This document shows positions 51,930 to 60,711 of a stretch of DNA of 64,000 nt, one piece after another. Made by a program: the position numbers and the translations under genes. The stretch's first letter is position 1. Every line of letters begins with the position of its first letter. Origin of the DNA: an uncultured Christensenella sp. (GTDB lineage Bacteria > Bacillota > Clostridia > Christensenellales > Borkfalkiaceae); NCBI GenBank assembly GCA_910585685.1, contig CAJUEO010000003.1, positions 93,922 through 157,921 on the forward strand, read 5' to 3'. The notes below the pieces were generated by a model. That model was not told the origin of the DNA. It did no database searches and saw nothing but the letters and a program-made list of their open reading frames with translations.

Positions 51930-52175
51930 ATGAAAACTTATTTATTGTATGTCAGGAGATTTTCTTTTTTATCTGGTTCCTATCAATTATACGTTTATAA
52001 AGTTACAACCGATAATGTTTATCGTATAATCGGGAAAATAGTTGTAACAAGTATGGAACATATAAAACGAATAGATTTTAACCTTTGGACTCCTGAACGC
52101 GAGGACTTTTGGGTTCAAAGAGGTTGTGAAATAAAAAATTATAAAGAGCCGATTTTAAGTGCAGAAAGAGATTAA
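51930..52175 (+). CDS. small early protein
   Basis: 81 residues from the ATG at 51930 (AAAGGA 9 nt upstream); an ATG at 51900 is in frame and also possible. 'YLLYVRRFSFLSGSYQLYVYKVTTDNVYRIIGKIVVTSMEHIKRIDFNLWTPEREDFW' suggests a compact alpha/beta fold. First gene of the rightward arm. Not recognised. Confidence 0.55.
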   Translation: MKTYLLYVRRFSFLSGSYQLYVYKVTTDNVYRIIGKIVVTSMEHIKRIDFNLWTPEREDFWVQRGCEIKNYKEPILSAERD

Positions 52176-52220
52176 TTCTTTACAATATATGTCTGTAATC
52201 GGGGAAATCCGAGCGCAGGC

Positions 52221-52304
52221 TTATAAACCTCTAAGCCCCCGGGCCGCCGAATAGCGTACCGGGGTGTAAGAGGGTTTTATTGAACAAATAAGAGAGGTTT
52301 ATAA
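52221..52304 (+). promoter_or_regulatory. leader with a 12-nt complement to the next ribosome binding site
   Basis: TTATAAACCTCT (52221-52232) is the exact reverse complement of AGAGGTTTATAA (52293-52304), which contains the AGAGGT ribosome site of the gene at 52307. Between them is a CCCCGG/CCGGGG hairpin (about 52237-52264). The left arm can also pair locally as GGCTT/AAGCC around a loop carrying ACCTCT. This looks like an RNA switch or, in DNA form, an origin-type cruciform. Confidence 0.55.
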
Positions 52305-52306
52305 TA

Positions 52307-52504
52307 ATGAAGCAAATAGATGTAAGTTTGTGGGAGCTTAGATACGACGAAGTTTTGGCGTTGATTCCCGGGACACAGGTTTTACGAATGGACGTGGCGT
52401 TTAATCTTTATAAAGTTATAACGTTGGGAACGGACTTTATTTCGTCAAATATGCTGCGCTACAAATACTTTGCTTTTGACGAGCCAAACAAGGCGGTGAA
52501 GTAA
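52307..52504 (+). CDS. 65-aa early protein
   Basis: 65 residues; starts 2 nt after the inverted-repeat arm that holds its ribosome site, and its stop shares a base with the next ATG (52504). Mixed alpha/beta, 'KQIDVSLWELRYDEVLALIPGTQVLRMDVAFNLYK'. Shares the 'D..LW' motif style with the preceding small protein. Not recognised. Confidence 0.55.
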   Translation: MKQIDVSLWELRYDEVLALIPGTQVLRMDVAFNLYKVITLGTDFISSNMLRYKYFAFDEPNKAVK

Positions 52505-53766
52505 TGGAAGAGCTGTTAGATATAGTCCGTCGCGAGTTCAAATCCGCCAACAGGTATTTCAGTGAAGAGTTCGGCAGTTATATGGAGATGTCGGACGATA
52601 TAGTTGAAGAGAAGTTCACCCGTTTCCAATACCTACATTCATATCTTTGGCAAGCGCAGCAGGGTGTGAAGCAAAATTTTATAGATATCGGTCGGTCGCT
52701 TTTTGAGTTGCGGTGCGACGAGATATACAAAGCTGTGTGTCAGGAAGCGCACGGCGGTGTGGGATACGGTAACTTTTATAAGTTCTGTCAGGACGTCTTC
52801 GGTTTTAAGAAAAAGACCGTGCAGCGGCTTTTAAAAGTTTTCGAGGAGTTCGGCAACAAGGAAAGCGGACTGTTGGACGTTGAGTATGTAAATTTTTCAT
52901 TCAGACAACTTGTCGAGCTTGCCGGAATGGACAAGTACCGGGAGCGTGTGCCGGTAACGGCAAGTACTCGAGATATCAAAAGGCTTAAAGAGCTTTATAA
53001 GAATTATACGCCAAAGCCCGGACAGACTGTAGAGGACGATTTACGGGAATGGCAGACTCGCCATAAAGCGGAATTAGACGAAAAGAACTATAAAAAGAAC
53101 TCGATAAGCTTTATACCGTCAAAAAAATCGGACGAGGTAGAGTTAAAAATCGAGGGGTCCGCGCGGACCCCTCGAGGGGAAGAGGAAGTTTCGGAGTCGG
53201 ATTCGGAGGACGAGCGACTACTTAGTACACCCGAAGTGAAGTGCGATTTGAGTTTTGAGCAAATTCGGAATGGACTTTTAAGACAGTTGGAGCTATTGAG
53301 TGGCGTGTTGGGTTGGAATAGCGCGGCGGCCACGTTTATGGACGCGCTTAAGCAGAACCTTCCGGCACGAATTGCCAGGATAAAGGACGTTGTAAAAATA
53401 ATATCCGAAAATGAAGAGCTTAAAAAGAAAGTTGCGGTAAATATTCCGGCAAACGGCGCAAGGCTGAATTTGAAAAATGAAAAAGCTCGTCGGGAATGGT
53501 TAGATAATTTTCGTTCTTGGGGAGTATGGCGCGAGCTGCCTGAAGTCAGCAAAACGTTTTATCGGTACGATTTTATAAACGGCTATTCAATAATCGTCGA
53601 GGTTGGTGTTGGTTATAACAATACATACGACTGTAAGGGTAGCGTTAGAGAATGCGAGCGTGTAAAATATGCGTTTTTGGACGGGAAGCACGCTAAATAC
53701 AGTTCGGACGGAGAAAGCTATACGTATGCGATAAAGTGGCTTACGGAGTTCGGTAAAGAGATTTAG
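52504..53766 (+). CDS. DUF3102-like putative DNA-binding protein
   Basis: 420 residues. The N-terminal region 'LHSYLWQAQQGVKQNFIDIGRSLFELRCDEIY' ... 'YGNFYKFCQDVFGFKKKTVQRLLKVFEEFG' has the layout of DUF3102/ParB-like helix-turn-helix proteins common in mobile elements. A charged linker (about 195-240, RTPRGEEEVSESDSEDE) leads to a C-terminal helical domain. Coupled to the 65-aa gene. Could regulate replication or copy number of the element; assignment by pattern only. Confidence 0.5.
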   Translation: MEELLDIVRREFKSANRYFSEEFGSYMEMSDDIVEEKFTRFQYLHSYLWQAQQGVKQNFIDIGRSLFELRCDEIYKAVCQEAHGGVGYGNFYKFCQDVFGFKKKTVQRLLKVFEEFGNKESGLLDVEYVNFSFRQLVELAGMDKYRERVPVTASTRDIKRLKELYKNYTPKPGQTVEDDLREWQTRHKAELDEKNYKKNSISFIPSKKSDEVELKIEGSARTPRGEEEVSESDSEDERLLSTPEVKCDLSFEQIRNGLLRQLELLSGVLGWNSAAATFMDALKQNLPARIARIKDVVKIISENEELKKKVAVNIPANGARLNLKNEKARREWLDNFRSWGVWRELPEVSKTFYRYDFINGYSIIVEVGVGYNNTYDCKGSVRECERVKYAFLDGKHAKYSSDGESYTYAIKWLTEFGKEI

Positions 53767-53843
53767 GGAAAAAGCCTGAAAAGGTTAAAAAATAATTTTG
53801 CAAGTCCTGATTGGCGTTCGAGCCGATTAGGCAAGGAGACAAG

Positions 53844-54134
53844 ATGGAAAAGAAGGCAATTTTTTTAGGTGTTACTAATATTCACAGTAACAAGAAGAAC
53901 GCGGATTATCGCAAGGTGGATTTTTATGTGCCACCTTATAAAAGTTCGCAGGGCTTTATGCGCGGTGGCGTAATGTCGACGTTTACAGCGTTAGACAGCA
54001 ATCTCGGCAACGATATAAAGGTTGGTTCGATAGTTGTACCCAAGTACGATTATGACCCCTGTTCCGACCGTGCCGAGCTTGTGGGAATAACGCAAGTAAT
54101 GGAGACCCCGTATAACACGTCGGATTTCGAATAG
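53844..54134 (+). CDS. putative single-stranded-DNA-binding protein (pV-like position)
   Basis: 96 residues from the ATG at 53844 with AAGGAG 5 nt upstream; an in-frame start at 53811 lacks a site. Beta-rich: 'MEKKAIFLGVTNIHSNKKNADYRKVDFYVPP', 'NDIKVGSIVVPKYDYDPCSDRAELVGITQV'. Size, fold type and position directly before the rolling-circle initiator are those of filamentous-phage ssDNA-binding proteins. No sequence motif proves it. Confidence 0.5.
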   Translation: MEKKAIFLGVTNIHSNKKNADYRKVDFYVPPYKSSQGFMRGGVMSTFTALDSNLGNDIKVGSIVVPKYDYDPCSDRAELVGITQVMETPYNTSDFE

Positions 54135-54164
54135 GGGGTGTTTAGAGAAGTGAGATAATAAAAC

Positions 54165-54213
54165 GAGTTCCGAAGCGAGCAGAGGGACGGCTTGCTTTGG
54201 AACTCCCTTGATA
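54165..54213 (+). other. candidate double-strand origin: long hairpin plus nick-like motif
   Basis: A 16-bp stem (54165-54180 with 54190-54205, two G-T wobbles) and 9-nt loop, followed after one base by CTTGATA (54207-54213). CTTGATA is the core of the nick site of pC194/pUB110-class rolling-circle plasmids, whose Rep proteins belong to the Rep_1 family, the same family as the protein encoded at 54276. Confidence 0.7.
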
Positions 54214-54275
54214 TTTATAGAAAGTACTCGTCCCAAAAAAAACTTGAAACGAAAAAATAGTCCCCGGGTAAAACT

Positions 54276-55523
54276 ATGTCTGAAAACGTCAACGAAATTG
54301 AAATAGCAGAAAAAATTGAATTGACCGAGGACGAGTTTTTAAGTGTTTCGCGGCGTTGTCGGTACAATAAGTTTATCGCTGATTTTTATGATGATATGGC
54401 TGAAGAGTATTCGTATGCAATAGGCAATCAGTCAGACGGAAGTTTTATCTATGCGCCGGATGAGTCGTTTATTAAAAAAGCTCAAGCATTGCGAGAGTGC
54501 AGCAAGAATTGGAGTTTTGACTTATTTTCGAAAGCCGGTGTAAAGAATTTAATTCGTATAAATCGGTGTCGGGATAGATTTTGTTTAAACTGCCAAGCTC
54601 TTGCAGCCGACCAGAGGTTTGTGCAGTACAGTAAGGTCTTGGACAGTTACGCTTGTGATTATGACTTATACCATATAGTATTAACTGTTCCGAACGTCGA
54701 CGCGATAAATTTAAGCGATACGATAACGTTGATGTTGGATAAATTCAGTTACTTTGTCAGGTTTTTTGACGGTCGTAAAAAAATACGAAATTTGGATTTT
54801 AAAAGATTTGGATATGTTGCAGCGGTCAGAGAATTGGAAATTACAATCAGTAAAAAGAACGGGACTTATCATCCGCATTTACATACGCTTTTTGTACTTA
54901 AAAAAAATTTGAATTTTGAGCCGGTGTATTGGAACAGGTTTTCTGAGGACAGGCGCGGTAAAAACCCGACACGGCTGTTTAGCTACTTCGAGCTTATGAT
55001 TCAACGCATATGGTGTTTGTTGATAATGCAAGAGACCGTAACGAAATACAACATAGAGAACATCGGAGAGGTTCTTCCGCAGTATCCGGACGGGTTCAGT
55101 TGCATAGCGGATTTGAGTAACGGTGATTATCACGAAATTTTTAAGTACGCTATAAAAGGAACGTACAAAGAGGAAACGCTGTTTACGAAAGAGGCGTTTA
55201 AGACTATGTATCGGGCGTTATATCAGCGAAAAGTTTATGAAACATTCGGTGATTTGCGGCGGTTCGATTTCAATACATTTGACGAGAGTTTGGGTTTTAA
55301 CAGTCCGGACGAAGCGTTTGAGTTGTTTCTTGCGAGATTACAAAGCGAGGAATTGCCGCAAAGAGTAGAAGAGCAATTGTCGGATATACTTAAAACAAAA
55401 TTTTCGGACGAAGAGCGACAGTTTAAATACGTATCGAGGTCGACGTTTGTAAAACATTTTAAAGCTTTATCCGACGAGGACAAGCAGGACGAGCTTCAAA
55501 AGCTCCAAAAATTATTAAATTAA
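54276..55523 (+). CDS. rep: Rep_1-family rolling-circle replication initiator
   Basis: 415 residues. The blocks of the Rep_1 (pC194/pUB110) family are present: the Cys motif 'NRCRDRFCLNCQALAADQR' (about 88-106), HUH motif HPHLHTLFVL (about 197), and a tyrosine region 'YHEIFKYAIKG' (about 288-298). Such HUH endonucleases nick the plus strand at the double-strand origin and start rolling-circle synthesis. The candidate origin lies 60 bp upstream. The C-terminal 120 residues are extra to the core. Central gene of the element's replication arm. Confidence 0.88.
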   Translation: MSENVNEIEIAEKIELTEDEFLSVSRRCRYNKFIADFYDDMAEEYSYAIGNQSDGSFIYAPDESFIKKAQALRECSKNWSFDLFSKAGVKNLIRINRCRDRFCLNCQALAADQRFVQYSKVLDSYACDYDLYHIVLTVPNVDAINLSDTITLMLDKFSYFVRFFDGRKKIRNLDFKRFGYVAAVRELEITISKKNGTYHPHLHTLFVLKKNLNFEPVYWNRFSEDRRGKNPTRLFSYFELMIQRIWCLLIMQETVTKYNIENIGEVLPQYPDGFSCIADLSNGDYHEIFKYAIKGTYKEETLFTKEAFKTMYRALYQRKVYETFGDLRRFDFNTFDESLGFNSPDEAFELFLARLQSEELPQRVEEQLSDILKTKFSDEERQFKYVSRSTFVKHFKALSDEDKQDELQKLQKLLN

Positions 55524-55567
55524 ACTCCATTTTTTAATGGATTGGTAAAAGCGAGGTGAAGAATTAT

Positions 55568-55804
55568 ATGTTTGGAAAAAACAAAAGAATAAGGTTTGAT
55601 TACGACGAGAAAATTAAAGCGGCAAAATATGAGCGGATATATCAAACTTTAAAAGATATTTTAAAGATAGAAGTAGCCGCACCTTTGCGTGAAGGTAAAA
55701 CTGAAGTAGATTATGCAGCAACTTGCAGCGCGATAAAAACTAAGGTTCGGCTTGCAATAGACTTTGTAACCGACCTTGACAAGGACGGAGACGACGAAAA
55801 ATAA
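55568..55804 (+). CDS. small charged protein after rep
   Basis: 78 residues from the ATG at 55568 (GAGGTGAA upstream; a GTG at 55556 is also in frame). Charged and helical ('RIRFDYDEKIKAAKYERIYQTLKDILKIEV', '...AIDFVTDLDKDGDDEK'), no signal peptide or membrane segment. Not recognised; it occupies the position where coat genes begin in many inoviruses but does not look like a coat protein. Confidence 0.55.
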   Translation: MFGKNKRIRFDYDEKIKAAKYERIYQTLKDILKIEVAAPLREGKTEVDYAATCSAIKTKVRLAIDFVTDLDKDGDDEK

Positions 55805-55824
55805 CAGCGAGGTAAATTAAAGTT

Positions 55825-57522
55825 ATGAGAAACGAATTAAACCGCCATAAGCGCGGAGACAAAATCAAATGGATAATTACGGCAATTTGTATTGTTCTGT
55901 TAACCGTTATGGTTGCAGGGGTGTGTATGCAGTTGTTTGCAACAGACGACAAATTTAAACCGTCCGAGTGGTTTAAGCCTTCTATAAAATTTGTAGACGT
56001 TGAATTATCGGAGTACGATAAGGACGACGAAGGCAATCTGTTGGAAACGTTTACCGTACTTGAACCGGACGAAAAGGGACAGGTAACATTAACTTATGAC
56101 TCTAATCGAAAGTTAGCTAAACCTATTGTTTCGGAATTAGATAAAGCAAAAATAGAATATACGATAAAAATAGAGTTTAAATCTCCTACTTCCGAAGAAT
56201 TTACTGAAATAACGCTGGAAAGTTATTTAGAGGGTAATTCGGGTACATATACTTTTGTAATTATCTTTGCTAACGCAAATTGCGGTTACAAGCAATCTGA
56301 AACCTCGATTGTGCTTGTTATTGAAAAAAAGAAAGTTGATATAGATTGGGGTCCGGGTGGAAAAACAGGAACGGCTTTTGCCGTTCCTGAAACCATGTAC
56401 GCAAAAACTGCTTCTACCGTCGATACGGGAATTATGCCCGTATATAATTTTAATATGACAGAAAGCGAGTTGAAAACTATAACGGGTAATAGTACTGCAA
56501 CCTTTCTTTCGGAAAGTGAGCTTGCAGCATGGCAATCAATTCTTACTGTAAATAACAATATTACAAGCGAAACATTAAATAATTTTATTTTCTATTATGC
56601 CTATTTACCTGCGCCTTCTGTTTGTATTCTTTTTCAACGCAGTAATGTATTTGAAAGTTTATCAGATTTTACGCTTGATAAAGTTTTGGAATATAAAAAC
56701 GGCTCAGGTGCTTTTACTTATGGTTGTAGCAATGAGTATTCAGATTATTTTTATATGATTTGCGGAACAGGCAGAACTCCTTCTACTTGTAACCCTGTTG
56801 TCAATAGCATAGTCCTTACTTATAAATATATAGACGACCGTGTTCCTGTTCCACTTCCTCCAGACCCCGTAAAGGAGGGACATACCTTTATTGGTTGGTA
56901 TTATGACGAAGAGTTTTATATCCCTTATAACGGCGGCGCGATATTCGAGGAAACTAAACTTTATGCGAAATTTGAAATAAACACATATACGGTAAATTTT
57001 AATTCAGACGGCGGTTCTACGGTAGCAAGTCAAACGGTAAATTGGAATACTTCGGTAACACTTAGTGATGTTAGTCGCGACGGCTACATTTTTAAGGGGT
57101 GGTATATGTCAGACGGCACAAAGTATGAAAATCAGCCTATAAAAAACGATATAACATTAATCGCTCATTGGGAAGCTATGATGTGTACGGTTACGTTCTA
57201 CGTCGGAGAAGAAGTTTATACAACAAAAACTGTTGAATACGGTACACCTTTAATAAAGGTTGTTGAAAGCGCAAAAGAATTGAATTTAATTGTAATGGCG
57301 GTTCGTTCAGCAAGCGGCAATATTGACAATGCAAATATGCCCAATGCAGTTGTAACGGACGATAGCCTTGAATTTGTTTCGGAAGTGTTTACGGGCGCGG
57401 ACAAGATTATAAATACCGTTAAAAACAACAAATGGCAGATAGTCGGCGGTGTTGTTGGCGGAATTGCTTTAATAGCGATTATAGCGGCGGCTGTCGGTGG
57501 AATTAAACGCAAGAAGCGTTAA
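55825..57522 (+). CDS. membrane-anchored virion-type protein with InlB-like repeats
   Basis: 565 residues. N-terminal membrane segment (about 15-38) and C-terminal one with Gly/Ala/Ile-rich helix followed by KRKKR (about 536-565). Between them are beta-rich domains, among them two Listeria-Bacteroides (InlB B-type) repeats near 350-450: 'GHTFIGWYYDEEFYIPYNGG', 'YTVNFNSDGGSTV', 'GYIFKGWYMSDGTKYE'. The C-terminal end resembles filamentous-phage coat or pIII anchors. Likely a surface-exposed adsorption or capping protein. Confidence 0.65.
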   Translation: MRNELNRHKRGDKIKWIITAICIVLLTVMVAGVCMQLFATDDKFKPSEWFKPSIKFVDVELSEYDKDDEGNLLETFTVLEPDEKGQVTLTYDSNRKLAKPIVSELDKAKIEYTIKIEFKSPTSEEFTEITLESYLEGNSGTYTFVIIFANANCGYKQSETSIVLVIEKKKVDIDWGPGGKTGTAFAVPETMYAKTASTVDTGIMPVYNFNMTESELKTITGNSTATFLSESELAAWQSILTVNNNITSETLNNFIFYYAYLPAPSVCILFQRSNVFESLSDFTLDKVLEYKNGSGAFTYGCSNEYSDYFYMICGTGRTPSTCNPVVNSIVLTYKYIDDRVPVPLPPDPVKEGHTFIGWYYDEEFYIPYNGGAIFEETKLYAKFEINTYTVNFNSDGGSTVASQTVNWNTSVTLSDVSRDGYIFKGWYMSDGTKYENQPIKNDITLIAHWEAMMCTVTFYVGEEVYTTKTVEYGTPLIKVVESAKELNLIVMAVRSASGNIDNANMPNAVVTDDSLEFVSEVFTGADKIINTVKNNKWQIVGGVVGGIALIAIIAAAVGGIKRKKR

Positions 57523-57533
57523 GTAGGTGCGTT

Positions 57534-58070
57534 ATGAGAAAGTCAAACAAAATATTGACTGCAATTATGAGTATATTTATTGTGCTTTTATTGTTTTGTG
57601 GGGCTGCTTTTGCGTTTGCGTTTATCGGTAACGGACAGAAGAATTTTTATGTTCGCTACGGTAATGAAATCTTAATGTCGGAGACAAAAGATATCGTATT
57701 TGAAAAAGACGTATATACAGTATTAAATTGCGGAACTTTAACGGGACAGACGGTAGCATATGATGTAGCGGTTACTTTTAACGTAGAAGATTTCGAAACT
57801 TTTGTATTTTTTGTCGGCAGCGCTCCGGTTGATTTTAACCGTAATTTTATTGACTTTGATTGCTCTACATTATTTTATCTGGAAAAGAGTGACGATTATT
57901 TTATGTTATACATTTCGGAAAATATAACAGTTGAGCAAATAATTAAATTGAAATATCCAAACGAGGTGCTTACGGAAATTCCTGAAATTGAGTTTTGGGG
58001 GCGTGATAACTTTATCATAACGGTTAAAGATACAGTTGAACAAAGCTTAACGAGGATAGCTTTTCATTGA
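57534..58070 (+). CDS. secreted or membrane-anchored phage protein
   Basis: 178 residues. Signal-type N-terminus (KILTAIMSIFIVLLLFCGAAFAFAF), possibly cleaved after AFA, then a beta-rich extracellular domain without Cys pairs. It overlaps the next gene by translational proximity (stop at 58070, next ATG at 58079). Not recognised; position among the virion genes suggests a minor structural protein. Confidence 0.6.
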   Translation: MRKSNKILTAIMSIFIVLLLFCGAAFAFAFIGNGQKNFYVRYGNEILMSETKDIVFEKDVYTVLNCGTLTGQTVAYDVAVTFNVEDFETFVFFVGSAPVDFNRNFIDFDCSTLFYLEKSDDYFMLYISENITVEQIIKLKYPNEVLTEIPEIEFWGRDNFIITVKDTVEQSLTRIAFH

Positions 58071-58078
58071 GGTGTTTT

Positions 58079-60085
58079 ATGCGAAAGATGTGTAAATTAA
58101 AAAGTTCTGCATTATTAATTTTAATTTTAGCACTTTATTTTTTTGCTTATTTATGCGGTAACGTAATTATAGTTCGCGCGGATAATAAAATCGATATGCA
58201 AAATGCGTTTGAAGAGCGTAATGTTATGGACGATTTGAAAGGTAGTATGATAGACGGGAAAGCGTTTAATCTTAAAGATTATGGATTGAATAGTCGCGGT
58301 GCCTTGCGTGTATTTTCGTTCGTAGAGTTCGGCTATTCTTATGATTTTACCCGGCAAAATGATTATGGCCTATATGTCTATGTATATAATCCGCAAGCTG
58401 AAAAATTTGTTTATAATAGTGTGCAGAATAAAATAGAATTTGGTGTAGGCAGTTCCGCCGATAGTATAAGCACGTACAATAAGTATTCTTTAATGTTTTT
58501 AAATATGTGTATGGATACCGATTATGTGGGCGTGTTTTTAAAGTTTAAAGTTATAATGAGTAACGTTCAAAAACAAGCAATTTTGGACATTTTAAATTCA
58601 TCTGAGCGCATTTATCGGGTAAGCGGAATAGAGTTATTACACCAAAACAGTTTAAATGCGCAAGAATATTCGGCAACGGGAGTGAAAGCAGACGGTTCAG
58701 AGGGGTCGATTTTATACAAATATAGCGGTTATTCCAAGGGCTACGGTGTGGACGTCGGAGCTGAAACTTTGAATGTAACACAAGAAGAGGGAGACGTTTT
58801 GCGTTTACAGGTTTATCATACTTCTTGGCGTGAAAAAGGCGTTACCAACGGCAAAGATATGTTTACGCAGGATAGCATAAACAGCGTGTATTTTGCCGTT
58901 CCGAAAGAGATTTCCCAAAAATACGGGTATCTTTCCGAAGTACACGCTGAATGGCTAAACGCGGTCACGGCTTGGGGATTAGTGACAGGCAATCGCGATG
59001 TTTACGAGCACTTATATAATTACGTTGGCAAGGATATTGGAAAAAAGAACGCCGACGTCGGTAAAATATTCTATGGCGCATATTCGAGTAAAATGGGTGA
59101 GGATATGGGGCACGGAATTAATTCAGGTTGGGGCAGTCAAATTGTGTACAATCCTTTTTCAAACTTAGAAAACTACTATGAAACCATTACGCAATTAAAT
59201 TGGCTCTTTTCTGCCGGCAACGGAATTGACGTTGCGGACAAGACTGTTATCGACTCTGATACTCTGTTTAAATGGTATTCAGAGGACTTCTTAAAAATTG
59301 TCGGCAATAATTTTGACAGTGAAACCGTTGAATTAAAAGACGGTATTAAAATTTATAAAGCGCTCTTTGATGATATCGATACCGAAATTAAAGATTATCA
59401 TATTAAAGCGGACGATAAACACAGTATAGTTTCTCAAAAATGGTCGCAAAGTTGGTGGGAAAAATACGTGTCAGGTGGTCATCATAAAGACGGGGATATT
59501 ACTTTTACCGATGATATAGAGGCTATTCACGAAGTAAAAGACAGTGACTTTTTGGCTGATGAAGAACTTACTTGTAATAGCCTTTACGTTTCTCTATTAG
59601 ATTATAGCGAATTTAAAAGCTTTTATGACGAGAACAAAGCCGATAAAGATATCTTTCTTTTAAGATTTGCAACAACCGATTATCGCAGTATGGAAGTACG
59701 TGAAGTCGGCATACGCGAAGTTTTTGGCAAATGGGAAGAGGACGTTACCAATTATAATACGAACGGTTATTTTTTTAAACAAAACGTATTCCTCGACTTC
59801 GATATTATAGATGTTACATATACAAACGGTAAGATTGATACTGTTATTCCTTGTGTAAGTAATCCTGTCGATATAATTCCGGAAGCTTCTCCGCCGGTTA
59901 TTACCACATCAGACGAAAAGTTTAATTTGATAAAATTTATATTATCGATTTTGGGGATTATCGTACTTATCATAGTTTTAATACCTGTACTGCCTATCAT
60001 TATACAAGGTATCGTTTGGGTCATTGCGCTTCCATTTAAGTTAATAAGTTCGCTATTCAAAGCTATATTTAAGAAAAAGGAATAA
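58079..60085 (+). CDS. large secreted, C-terminally anchored protein (pIII-like adsorption candidate)
   Basis: 668 residues from the ATG at 58079 (GAGGTG 5 nt upstream; an in-frame TTG at 58067 overlaps that site). Signal peptide 'SALLILILALYFFAYLCGNVIIVRA', a long extracellular region rich in Tyr/Asn/Asp, and a C-terminal hydrophobic tail of about 50 residues ('LIKFILSILGIIVLIIVLIPVLPIIIQG...') ending FKKKE. This is the topology of filamentous-phage pIII: exported, anchored by the C-terminus, the largest virion protein. No sequence match claimed. Confidence 0.65.
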   Translation: MRKMCKLKSSALLILILALYFFAYLCGNVIIVRADNKIDMQNAFEERNVMDDLKGSMIDGKAFNLKDYGLNSRGALRVFSFVEFGYSYDFTRQNDYGLYVYVYNPQAEKFVYNSVQNKIEFGVGSSADSISTYNKYSLMFLNMCMDTDYVGVFLKFKVIMSNVQKQAILDILNSSERIYRVSGIELLHQNSLNAQEYSATGVKADGSEGSILYKYSGYSKGYGVDVGAETLNVTQEEGDVLRLQVYHTSWREKGVTNGKDMFTQDSINSVYFAVPKEISQKYGYLSEVHAEWLNAVTAWGLVTGNRDVYEHLYNYVGKDIGKKNADVGKIFYGAYSSKMGEDMGHGINSGWGSQIVYNPFSNLENYYETITQLNWLFSAGNGIDVADKTVIDSDTLFKWYSEDFLKIVGNNFDSETVELKDGIKIYKALFDDIDTEIKDYHIKADDKHSIVSQKWSQSWWEKYVSGGHHKDGDITFTDDIEAIHEVKDSDFLADEELTCNSLYVSLLDYSEFKSFYDENKADKDIFLLRFATTDYRSMEVREVGIREVFGKWEEDVTNYNTNGYFFKQNVFLDFDIIDVTYTNGKIDTVIPCVSNPVDIIPEASPPVITTSDEKFNLIKFILSILGIIVLIIVLIPVLPIIIQGIVWVIALPFKLISSLFKAIFKKKE

Positions 60086-60091
60086 AACACT

Positions 60092-60568
60092 ATGTCGAAA
60101 AAAATTACAAGAAAACCGCCTCTTAAAACAGAGACGGAAAAGACTAAAAAGAAAGTAAATCAGGGACGAACGTCAAGTGGCAGAGTTCCTCAAGGCAGAA
60201 CACTGTCGACGAGAGATAAATATCTTGATAAAAATTCTAAACAACCTGATAAAGAACGTCCCGTTGTGGTAATTGAAGCTAATGCTCGCAACGACCTTGC
60301 TGTTGTACAATTAACTTCCCGTGCCGGTAAAGACCGTACACGGTTGCCGAAATATCAGCAAGGGCAATCACATTTTAAGCATTACGTTGAGATTATGGAC
60401 GATGAGGGAAACCCTATACGAGTAAACAAGAAGTTTAAAGAGAACCACCCGAATATGGACGTATCCGACAACGACGTGGAAATTATCCGTGATACGTTGT
60501 TTAATCACTCTAAACCTATGCAAAAGAATAGAAAGCGTATCAATAAATTTCGCGGTAAAAAAGAATAA
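60092..60568 (+). CDS. basic protein with MazF/PemK-like core
   Basis: 158 residues. Basic, disordered N-terminus (residues 1-55, repeated QGRT-S motifs), then 'RPVVVIEANARNDLAVVQLTS' and 'DNDVEIIRDTLFN', a layout like the SH3-barrel PemK/MazF fold (RPVVVI...V.PLT), and a basic tail. The small gene at 62992 has a similar plan. No antitoxin gene is adjacent, and MazF catalytic residues cannot be assigned. Could instead bind phage DNA. Confidence 0.5.
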   Translation: MSKKITRKPPLKTETEKTKKKVNQGRTSSGRVPQGRTLSTRDKYLDKNSKQPDKERPVVVIEANARNDLAVVQLTSRAGKDRTRLPKYQQGQSHFKHYVEIMDDEGNPIRVNKKFKENHPNMDVSDNDVEIIRDTLFNHSKPMQKNRKRINKFRGKKE

Positions 60569-60575
60569 AAAAATT

Positions 60576-60597
60576 CCCCGAAACTATCCGTTCGGGG
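60576..60597. other. hairpin in the spacer before the late membrane genes
   Basis: 7-bp stem CCCCGAA/TTCGGGG (60576-60582, 60591-60597), 8-nt loop. The U-run needed for termination is present only for leftward transcripts (T-rich complement of 60565-60575). Confidence 0.45.
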
Positions 60598-60711
60598 CAA
60601 TGCCGCAATCCAATATCGGCAGGTGTAAACGCGCTTTGAGCCGCTTACCTGTTTGTTATTATAAAGGATAGTGCGTCAAAAGTCAAACGATTATTAAAGG
60701 TAAAATCAAAA

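Noticed and set aside
52180..52306. T-box or known metabolite riboswitch
   Set aside because: No T-box sequence or known aptamer pattern; only the 12-nt complement to the ribosome site and a GC hairpin are supported.
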